Positions 1 to 9,000 of a stretch of DNA of 64,000 bases are shown here, in pieces. Source of the stretch: Sarcophilus harrisii (taxonomy: Eukaryota > Chordata > Mammalia > Dasyuromorphia > Dasyuridae). Every line of letters starts with the position of its first letter. The stretch's first letter is position 1. The stretch covers positions 362,129,138 through 362,193,137 of the forward strand of contig NC_045426.1 of NCBI RefSeq assembly GCF_902635505.1. Direction: 5' to 3'. A program made the position numbers and the translations under genes. The notes beneath the pieces are model-generated. The model made no database searches. It had not been told where the DNA came from and worked only from the letters and a program-made list of their open reading frames with translations.

Positions 1-84
1 TCTAGAAAGGAGGGAGAGTAAACTGCAGTATGAATGTAAAAAGAAAAGTGAAGTGGAAAGGATTTTTTCCCAACTGACATTAAA

Positions 85-510
85 TGATGAGGTCCTAGGG
101 AATTAGGTAGGATTTGGCAAAGAAAACCTGGAAGTATTGATAAAATTACTCACTAAAGCAAGCAGGGAAGGGCCCTGATGGGGATCAGCTCAATCTTACA
201 AGCCCACCCTGTGTGGTCTTCTGTAACCCATCTTTGTGTACCCAATCAGAAAGCCAAATTATGTCAAATTTCAGCAGTTGAATTTCCCCTGTAAATCTGT
301 CCATGGCTTATACCATCTTTGCTGAATCCCTTTTGGGTTAGCCCACCACTGTGTTCTGCCTCAAAGTGTCTTTCTCCTCACCCTTTCTCTCCCTCTCCCA
401 TACCTCATTGTGTCTAATTATATGCTCTTCCAAATTTTAACCTCTTCTAAATGAACCTACCTTTTGCCAAAGAGAATGGCTATTATGAATCCTTCACACA
501 ACCAAACTCC
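85..510 (+). mobile_element. Possible degraded solo LTR
   Basis: A pyrimidine-rich non-coding block ends in a short stretch (TTTGGTGCCAATTG) that resembles an LTR end followed by a primer-binding site. No internal genes were seen. The assignment rests on general form only, and any such element would be an old broken fossil. Confidence 0.2.
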
Positions 511-639
511 AACATTTGGTGCCAATTGCTTTCTTCAATCTCATCCTTAGGTATCTGTATATCAATCTCAATATTTGGTGTGCCTACATCAATCTCATCA
601 TTTGGTGATGAATCTCAAATACATTTTTAAGTTTGGAGA

Positions 640-1080
640 ATTTAGAACTGGGAGAGATCTTTGAATTTATGATATAAATTTATTACAGAAAAGATGTTAA
701 TCCCTCATTTTACAGATAAAGAAATTGAGGTAAAGAGATTAAGTGACTTATTGTGTATTTAATTTATATTTTAATATATTTAACATCTACTGGTCATCCT
801 GCCATCTAGGGGAGGGGGTGGGGGGGTAAGAGGTAAAAAATTGGAACAAGAGGTTTGGCAATTGTTAATGCTGTAAAGTTACCCATGCATATATCCTGTA
901 AATAAAAGGCTATTAAATAAAAAAATAAAAATAAATAAATAACTAAATAAACCTATCAAGACACACACACACAAAAAAAAAAGAGGTTAAGTGACTTTTC
1001 CAAGGTCACATAGAGGAGGTAGTGGACAGGACCTGAATCCAGATCTGTAAGCTTAATTGGTATTCTCACTATCATGTTTG
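640..1080 (-). repeat. MIR-type SINE, interrupted by an L1
   Basis: Reverse-oriented MIR core (TTTTACAGATAAAGAAATTG, then CCAAGGTCACATAGAGG after the interruption). Confidence 0.7.
750..979 (+). mobile_element. L1 3' end, 5'-truncated, nested in a SINE
   Basis: The typical 3' terminus of this L1 lineage (GGTCATCCTGCCATCTAGGG, then GCAATTGTTAATGCTGTAAA and an A-rich tail). It is flanked by AAAGAGATTAAGTGACTT (732-749) and AAAGAGGTTAAGTGACTT (980-997), one mismatch. The flanking SINE is split by the insertion. Confidence 0.9.
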
Positions 1081-1130
1081 GTGAAATTTTCTCATATGCA
1101 ATTGGAGGAAACTGGGCTAGATAATCTATA

Positions 1131-1318
1131 AGAAAGCTTCTTAAACTGTGCATCATTATCCCAAATATGGTTGAGTAATTGAATGTGAGGTTTGCAAATT
1201 ATGATTTATTATCAATAAATGTTTGATTTGTGTAGACCTACTTTATATATCTATAAGCCCCAGTCACATAAAAATTTCTTTGGTGAAAAAAGAGTGTAAA
1301 AAATTTTTTAAAAGCCCC
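1131..1318. mobile_element. Short hAT-like non-autonomous element, copy 1
   Basis: Starts AAGCTTCTTAAACTGTG and contains ATTATGATTTATTATCA and AATAAATGTTTGATTT, shared with the copies at 4617 and 49344. The right end is degraded. Confidence 0.6.
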
Positions 1319-2009
1319 GTTTTCTAAGACCTCTTTCAGAGCTAATTATATATATAAATATAATTATATTACCCATGAATTTTAAAAGTTCTATATACAT
1401 AAATATTACCTATGAATTTTAAAGGTTCAAGTTCCTCACTATAAGGACATCTATACATGAATTTCTTGTGTTCTCCCCCATCATCTCAGATCACCTTCCT
1501 GGCTACTGAAATTTCTGAAGCTTCTGCCAAATTTACTCCTCTAGAATATGTCAGAAACCAAGCCAAATAAATTAAAAGAAAAATTGGAGTTTTAACAAGA
1601 AACAGACTAATGAAGTTTGAAGACTGTGCCAGATATTTACATGTCCAGTTTTTCTTCCTGCATCTTAATCGTGGGTTTAAATTAAGATGGTTCCTTTATT
1701 TCATGAGAACTATCCTAAATATCTTCCTCAGTAGTGTTCTCTATCAGGACCAGAGTTCTATTCCTTAGCATTTATTTTACAAGCTTGAGATCAAAATGAG
1801 CTAAATCAGTCTACAACCTTAAATGCTATGTAATGTTAACCAATATTCCCAACTTTACTACTTTTTTCATAATTATTGGCACATCATAACCTTTCAGAGC
1901 CTGTGTCCTTAATCTGAAAAGTTTGCTTTGGATACTTCCAAAGTCTCTTCCTGATCCCTCTGACATCCTGCAATTAGTCTATGGGATCCTAATCTTCAGG
2001 TTACAATAG

Positions 2010-2268
2010 TAATAGCTAATATTTATATAGGGTTTATTATTATTTAACAGGTACAAAACTAAACATATTATAGTTATGTCATTTAATCCTCACAATCCTA
2101 GAAGGTGAGTCCTGTTATTATTCCCAATTTACCTATGAGGAAACTGAGGCAGAGATTAAGTGATTTAGCCAAAATCATCTGGCTGGTATCTCAGATGGGA
2201 TTTGTACTGAGCTCCTCCTGACTCCATGTACAGTACTCTCTCCACTGAGCCACTTTATCTACTTCAGT
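2010..2268 (-). repeat. MIR SINE
   Basis: Close to full-length MIR in reverse orientation: ATTTAATCCTCACAATCCTA, CCTATGAGGAAACTGAGGCA, then a degraded tRNA-like end. Confidence 0.85.
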
Positions 2269-2373
2269 TATTGTCTACCTCTCCAGATTTTATCTCTCCA
2301 CTGTTTCCCAACAGTCCTTTATGTGTTGCCTTCTTCTAGTGAACAAAGACTATAGATTACTTATTATTTGTTT

Positions 2374-2972
2374 CCCTAGAGCTTAAAGTTCCAGGAACAT
2401 GCAAAACACTTGATATTTACCCTAGTTGTTTCTGATCTATCACTGTTTGGTGAATAAGCAAAGGGATGGTTATAAGAGTAAAAAAATGCAACTACTACAA
2501 AATTTGTGAAAATAGCTGTCTTCTCAGTAGTCCCATATTACAGCTGAAAAAAGACTGAACTTGGGAGTCAAATTCTGTCCTATCACTATTTCTATGACCT
2601 TGGGCAAGTCACTTTACCCATCTGAAAAATGAGGGGAATTGGATTAGGGAGCTCCCAAAGTCCTTTCCAGCTCTAAATCCTGTAGCAGCAGGAAGAAAGC
2701 AACCAAATTGAAACTCTACCCTTCCAAGGCAGAAAACTGGAAAAAATGTTTAAATCCAAGGTCTCTGATAAAAACCTCATTTCTGAAATTTAGAATTAAC
2801 TCAAATTATAATACAAGCTATTTTCCAATTGATAAATTGTCAAAGGATGTGAACAATTTTCAGATGAAGAAATTGAAACCATCCCTTTGCTTATTCACCA
2901 AACAGTGATAGATCAGAAACAGATAAGGTAAATATCAAGTGTTTCACTTGTTCCTGGCTTTAAGCTCTAGAG
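2374..2972. repeat. Inverted repeat pair (2374-2471 and 2877-2972)
   Basis: The right arm is the reverse complement of the left arm over about 97 bases at roughly 85-90% identity by eye. Shared pieces include TGCTTATTCACCAAACAGTG and GTAAATATCAAGTGTTT. The right arm lies inside an L1. Confidence 0.92.
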
Positions 2973-3862
2973 AGAGAAAAATGCTCTAAGTCACTATTGA
3001 TTTAGAGAAATGCAAATTAAGACAACTCTTGAGGTATCATTACACACCTCCCAGATTGGCTAAGATGACAGGAAAAGATAAATGTTGAAGGGGATGTGGG
3101 AAAACTGGGACGCTAATATACATCATTAGTGGAGTTGTAAAATAATCCAACAATTCTAGAGAGTAATTTGGAACTATGCCCAAAGGGCTATCAAACTGTA
3201 CATACCCTTTGATCCAGCAGGGTTTCTACTAAGTCTGAATCCCAAAGAGGTTATAAAAAAGGGAAAATGATATACATGTGCAACAATGTAACAGCCCTTT
3301 GTGTAATGGAAATTGAGAGGCTGTCCATCAGTTGGAGAATGGCTGAATAAGTTATGATATATGAATGTAATGGAATATTATTGTTCTGTAAGAAATGACC
3401 AGCAGGATGATTTCAGAGAGGCCTGGAGGGACTTACATGAATTGATGCTGAGTGAAATGAGCAAAACCATTGTATTGAAGGTTGTATCCAGCAACAAGAT
3501 TAGGTGATGATCAACTCTGATGGATATGGCTCTTTTCGATAATGAGGCGATTCAGATCAATACTTGTAATAGCCATCTGCCTCCAGAAAGAGGACTATTG
3601 GGCCTGAATGTGGATTACAACATAGTATTTTCACTTTTTTGTCGTTTGCTTGCTTTTTTTCTTTTTAATGTAAACTTCCTTTGTGCAACATGATAAATGT
3701 GGAAATAGTTAGAAGAATTGCACCTATTTAACCTATATTGATGACTTGCTGTCTAGGGGAAGGGGTGGGAGGAAGGAAAATTTGAACACAAGGTTTTTGC
3801 GAGGGTGAATGCTGACTCTGCACGCATTTGGAAAATAAAAAGCTATTAAAAAAAAAAAAATA
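2728..3862 (+). mobile_element. L1 3' segment with an inverted foreign insertion
   Basis: The end of ORF2 plus the 3' UTR and a poly(A) tail. The imperfect target-site duplication AAACTCTACCCTTCCAA (2711-2727) / GAACTATACTCTTCCAA (3863-3879) brackets it. At 2877-2972 the L1 sequence is replaced by an inverted copy of the flank at 2374-2471. The element ends about 90 bp from the 3' end of SCARNA17. Confidence 0.92.
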
Positions 3863-3949
3863 GAACTATACTCTTCCAACCAGCAGCAACGCAGACGTGC
3901 GCCGGTAGCCACTAAAGGCGCCAACCCCGCCGGCGCATCCCCGCTTCAG

Positions 3950-4385
3950 AGCTGGCCCTGGTCTCAGTCCGTTCTCAGCACACACTCCATCACCTGGTTC
4001 CAAGAACTCAGATTGCGCAGTGGCCACGTCATCATCGACCAGGGCTCCGAAGAGCCGCCTCAATCTCCCCTCCCCCCCATGCCCTCCCCAGAACAGAGTG
4101 ACCTCCCCGGGGGAACGGCCCAGGAGGGCGCTCCCTCCCAGCCGGCGCCGGAGCGTGCCCCTCCTCCCAGCCGGCGCCGGAGCGTGCCCTGCCCCGCCCC
4201 CACCGCTCAGCGCCTACCAGCCGCCGAGACTCCCATCCACTGCCACAGTAGTTTCATAATCATGTCAGGCTCCCACACCTAACCCTCCCCCCGCCGGGGA
4301 GCCTGATCATATAAGGAAAATACGGTGGGTTCACTTGGGAGCCGCTCGGGGTGGCTCAGGCGCTTCCTCCCTCCCTTTCTAGATA
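3950..4385 (-). ncRNA. SCARNA17: SCARNA17 (mgU12-22/U4-8), two-domain C/D scaRNA
   Basis: Cajal-body RNA that guides 2'-O-methylation of U4 and U12 snRNAs. Reading the - strand, the U12 element comes first: 4322-4311 is antisense to U12 nt 18-29 (11 Watson-Crick pairs and one G-U). The base opposite U12 G22 is the fifth before a box-D-like AUGA (4310-4307). The U4 domain follows: C box AUGAUGA (4035-4029), a guide at 4024-4013 pairing perfectly with U4 nt 5-16, then CUGA (4011-4008). U4 C8 sits opposite the fifth base before that box. A second C-like GUGAUGG and a CUGA (3967-3964) complete the domain, and GCCCUGGUC/GACCAGGGC pair as a 9-bp terminal stem (4045-4037 with 3963-3955). Order and size (about 430 nt) fit human SCARNA17, which I recall lying divergently upstream of ACAA2. 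The exact ends, and the C box of the first domain, are not resolved. Confidence 0.87.
4135..4189. repeat. 29-bp tandem duplication in the SCARNA17 linker
   Basis: Two copies of a GC-rich unit built on GCCGGCGCCGGAGCGTGCCC, at 4141-4160 and 4170-4189. They lie between the U12 and U4 guide domains. Confidence 0.9.
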
Positions 4386-4389
4386 CCTA

Positions 4390-4600
4390 CAAAACCCTCT
4401 CACTCTTCGAAACCGCCGCAACCCCTAACCGGAAGTCGTCATCCTTGCCCGCCGCTCCCGGAAGAAAGGCGGGCTTCTCAGCCAATCGCACCCCCTGCCT
4501 CTGGGCCCACCAATCACACTTGCCTGTGGACCGCTCGCCCCGCCCTACCCCTCCCCTCTTCTCAAAATATTTCGACCTTTGCTTCCGGAATTGTTCCTTT
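4390..4600 (-). promoter_or_regulatory. Probable promoter of SCARNA17 (CpG island)
   Basis: GC-rich and CpG-rich sequence just upstream of the RNA. It contains ETS-type CCGGAAGT followed by CGTCAT (about 4429-4442), a second CCGGAA near 4459, and two CCAAT boxes (about 4482 and 4510). SCARNA17 is thought to be independently transcribed rather than intron-encoded, which fits a promoter here. A short hAT-like element begins at about 4617 and marks its outer limit. Confidence 0.6.
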
Positions 4601-4616
4601 ACATGTGCTTTAGATC

Positions 4617-4762
4617 AAAGCTTCTTAAAACTAAGGATTAGGTTGTGGAATTATGATTTGTTATCAGTAAATGTTTAATTTATATATCTATTTTATATAC
4701 CTATATATCCAGGGTTGTGTAAAAAGGGGCCTCCAATGGGAAAACTTTTAAGAAGCCTCTCT
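4617..4762. mobile_element. Short hAT-like non-autonomous element, copy 2
   Basis: Inverted ends AAGCTTCTTAAAACT and CTTTTAAGAAGCCTC, with the same inner motif (TTATGATTTGTTATCAGTAA) as the other copies. Its position close to the SCARNA17 promoter may mark the edge of the CpG island. Confidence 0.65.
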
Positions 4763-5184
4763 AGACAGACAGGTAATGGACATGATATAGTCAGGTAAAC
4801 AGATAAGATATAAACACATACATAACATATACCACAAGTGTAATATATGCACGTTAGTTAGCTATGTCAATTTCTTTGTATTCAAGTGTATATTAAAAAA
4901 ACATACTTTGTAACTACTATTCGTTGCTAAGCAAAACAAATGGCCAAACTGTACATGCACAATTTGTGGTCTTATCTGACATTTAGAGACCATATATCAT
5001 TTTTCTTCTATGAAGAAAGTAGCAGGTTCATCAGACTCTTAGGTGTAGTGGTTAGTCTTTGATTAGAATGATTGAATTCTAAGATAATTTGAAAAGCAGT
5101 CCCTATATGTGTATGTTTTATGTAATATATACATATTACATATGTACACACACATTAATATAATAACTATATTGGGGGGGGGGG

Positions 5185-5396
5185 CGTTCAGTCCTAACAG
5201 GACAGGTGTTTTCTTGGCAAAGATACTGAAGCAATTTTGAAGTTTCCTGTTCTAGCTCATTTTCCAGATAAAGAAACTGAGGCAAACAGGGTTAAGCGAC
5301 ACGTCCAGGATCGTGCAGTTTTAGTTAAGTGTTTAGGCCATCAGAAAGATGTCTCCCGAGTCCGGTGCTCTATCCACTGCATCACTTAGCTGCCTC
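5185..5396 (-). repeat. CORE-SINE (marsupial MIR/MAR1-like)
   Basis: Reverse orientation: CTCATTTTCCAGATAAAGAA, then GCTCTATCCACTGCATCAC and the start motif AGCTGCCT. It lies just upstream of the ACAA2 CpG island. Confidence 0.85.
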
Positions 5397-5479
5397 CATA
5401 CATACATATATATATATAGAAGAGACATTATCAGACAATGAAAAAAATTTAAAAGGAAACACTGAGAAGGAGAGAGGGT

Positions 5480-6040
5480 AAAAAGTCAGGGAAAGGCCAG
5501 GTCCAACAGCCCTGGCGCTGCGGATTTCCTGCCGGTGGGTGCCCGGGAAGGCGACAGAGAGGAGGGGCAGAGGCGAGAGAAAAGTTAGACTCCCGCTCAG
5601 GCGTGGGAGAAGGCGTGGGAGAACGCCCGGGACAAGGCTGAGAGCGCCCGCAGCTTCGGGTAGCGAGAGGAGGAGCAGCCGCGCCGGGAGCCCGAGTGGG
5701 AGGAGAATGTAGGTGAAAGGGGAATCGAGGGGGGCAGGGCCCAAACCCAAGCCTAACTACAAAGTGCGGGGATCCTGGGCCTGTTTTGCAGTCCTCAGAA
5801 GCGATCAGACAGACTCCGGCCGTGGAAGAAGCATCCATCCTGTCCGACCAGCCATGTCCCTGCTCAGAGGTAAGCTCCCGGCGGAGAAGCGAAGCGAGGA
5901 AGCCCGTGCGCGTTATCCCTTTGTGCCTTCCGCCGCCCCCGGGACCGCAGCACGCCGAGCCAGCCCCCTGCGGCCCCAGTTCCGACGGACTTTGAAGGGC
6001 CCGGGGGCCGGAGACGCGGAAGCCCCTACCCACAGCTGAT
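5480..6040 (+). promoter_or_regulatory. CpG-island promoter of ACAA2
   Basis: GC-rich block with many CpG dinucleotides in an otherwise AT-rich window, covering the coding start at 5854 and the start of intron 1. No TATA box is evident at a suitable distance, so a dispersed start is likely. Long reading frames on both strands here come from base composition rather than from proteins. Confidence 0.85.
5854..5869 (+). CDS. ACAA2: ACAA2 exon 1 (coding part)
   Basis: Codes for MSLLR plus the first base of a glycine codon, then the donor GTAAGC. The ATG is the first in good context (GCCATGT) and aligns with the start of human ACAA2. This short exon sits inside a CpG island. The 5' UTR lies upstream, but its start cannot be fixed. 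Confidence 0.93.
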
Positions 6041-9000
6041 CTTGACAGATCGATTCTCCCCTTCAGATTTAGGGCGACTTGTGTATTACAGCCTAAGCCC
6101 AGTCCCGATGAGCGAGCTTTTGTGTTCTGGACACAAGCGGGGCTCTGACATTGGCCCCTGTGCACTTCGAAACCCCCTACCTTCTTTAACTTAACATGAG
6201 TAATACCTGCCTCTCTGGGACTGTCCCAAGAGAGAGAATGCTCTATATAAATGTGCGTTTGTTATCGTTGGGAAGGAGAGGGATTAAAGAGCGAAGATTA
6301 GTAGATTCTTAGGAAAAGCCCTTACTGTAAAAAGCTAACTTTTTGAGCATTGTAGGATATGCAGATTGGTTGTTTATTACAAGATTACAGACCAGCTTTG
6401 TCTTGTGTGGGCTTCCGTATTAATAAGAGGATTTTGCAGTGTTTAGGAGTTGAAGTAGTGTCTTATACTCCTCCGTGACCCCATTTGGGATTTTCTTTCA
6501 AAAATATTGAAGTCATTTATTTCTCCAGCTCATTTTATTGATGACGAAGTGAGGCCAGCAGGTTTAAGTGACTTCCACTGGGTCTTTCAGCTAGTGTCAG
6601 AGGTCGGATTTGAAGTCAGGAAATTGAGACTTTCTGACTCCAGGCCTGTCATTGGCCACCTAGCTTTCCCAATAAGTAAATTATAAAAGGATATTCAGCA
6701 GTGCCTATCCAGCATTTTTGAGTGAAAATATCCCATAATAGTGCAGTTAAGATTTTTCCCTTCTAAAGTAATTTTAAATGTATCTTTTGCTCTTAATGAA
6801 TAATAATGCAAATCAGCATTTGCAAATAGATTTATTTTTGGCTTGTGTCCTGGGCCTATTTAAGTCTTGTGGAATTGGTTGCCCAGTGAGATAGCATTCT
6901 TCAAAAATATATGTGCAGAAGGCACTCAGCTCAAGCTGCTTTATGTCCTGGCCAAAAGAGGAGACCTAAGGATGTTTCTGAGCTTTAAATTAGTAACTTC
7001 TACCTAGATAGCAACCTTTCTTGATCCAAACATAGATGGGCAAAGGTTACATGTGATTGTTGCTATACCCCTTATGCCTCCACTGGCATTATTATGGTCA
7101 TAGAAACAGAGATTCAAGTAATGAAATGAGATTCTTTTTTTTTTTCCAATTACACATAAAAACGCTTTTTTAACATTGGATTGTTTTTTTTTTTTAATTT
7201 GTGTTCCAAATTCTTTTTCTCCCGTCTTCCCTACTTATGTCCCCAAGATGGAAAAAAATTAGATATAAATTATACATGTGCAGTCATGCAAAACATTTCC
7301 ATAATGAAATATGATTCTGAGATGAGACAAGATGTTTCTCAACACTTTCCAGACCTTAGGAAATATTCATTTGTTCAGCTTTCATTTGCCTCCACTCTAC
7401 TATCCTAGTATACCTATCTTGTATTTGTATTTGTATTCCCATTACTCAGCATGGTGGTAGGCACCTAATAGGTGCTTAATAAATGCTTATTGATTAATTG
7501 ATTGACTTTAAGAGATGTAGCCCAATCTCTATCTCTAGTTTTTAAGGTAACTGGGGGTCTAGTAGAAGGCCAGGTAATATCCAGTTCCTCTAGCTTCCAT
7601 GCCATTGAGAGAAATGAATATTAATAACCAATGATTCAGGGACATCCAGAGTTCCCCCTTTTTCCAAAGTCCTCAATTAAAGCTTGATTTCTGAAGAACA
7701 GGATTAATGGTGGCAAATATGATTAACATTCCCCTCAGTCTTGTTCATACCCCCATCCAACCTTACAAAGAATTTAATCCAAGGTGAGGTTCCTGGCCTA
7801 CTGTTTCTGCTCAAGCTTGGATGGGGGCCCTAAACTCTTTGATTAAGATTGTTCAAGGCCGAACAACTCAGAAGTAAATGACTTAATCTAAATTACATTC
7901 CCCTCCCCCCAGTCCCTGCTTAGAATAAATCCAACGCTTATTGTAATAGTCATTCTCTTTAATTTTAACCAATCAGAGTTGATTGCTACCCTCAGGACCA
8001 CCCTTTCTCCCAAGGGCGATTAAACTGTGAGCCCAAGGCTGTGATTGGCCTTTGGCATTAATTAATATCTTTCATCCATCTATTAATAAAATGCTAGCAT
8101 TATTAATAAAATGATTATCCAGAAATCACATCTCTCACACTTTTTAAATGTTCTATATAGCATATATTGTGAATTACATAGATTCAGTAAAAATATATGA
8201 CAGTACGTTTCCTCAGTAAAGCTATATAGAAACTTCTCAGGCAAAATATTCAGAAAGTCTAAATTCTTATTGTATTTCAATGAAAATAACTTTTAAAGAA
8301 TAGATTTTGACTGATTAGTATTTCAAATGAACAATGTATAATGTATATAATTAATATATAAGATATTACATATTACATATAATTATATGTTATATTATAT
8401 ATTATTACATATATGTAATATTATATAATATATTATATATAATTAATGTATATAATTAACAAGCTATAGCACCTTAAATCTGCAAAGTACTTTGTAATAT
8501 TATCTCTTTTATTCCCAAAATAACCCTGTGAGGTAGATACTGCAAAAATTTATTGCCATCATTTGACAAATACAGAAACTGACAGATCACTTGATTTAAT
8601 CATGGTCATACAGGATGTATAGAAGGCCTATCTAATTCTTAATTTCAGAAATATATCTTCTGAGGAGTGGCACCCTATAAATCACAATACTGTAGATTTA
8701 CTGTACATTGTGAATACTTCTGGCTAGAGTTTGTGCAACTAAAATTTAAAATATAAATATCCTTGGATTTGGCAAATCACTTAACTGTTTCATCTTCAAC
8801 ATCTTTAAAATGAAGGGTTTGAATTAAAGTTTTCTTCCTATTCTTATTTTATTCATATGTAAAAGCACCATCTCCAGGAATACCGCCAAAGATAGACTAA
8901 CAGTTAACTGATTATTATAACCGAAATTGCATGGCATGGTGGTTAATTTTGGTAGGTTAGCAGTTAGAGAAAATCCACCCAAGGTTTTGCCCAGCTATTA

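Noticed and set aside
4013-4282. Overlapping open frames in the first CpG island
   Set aside because: They are proline/serine-rich from composition, and the sequence is explained by SCARNA17 on the - strand.
5449-6165. A 238-codon open frame on the - strand over ACAA2 exon 1
   Set aside because: Long frames are common in CpG islands; there are no recognisable domains, and it lies over the ACAA2 promoter and first exon.
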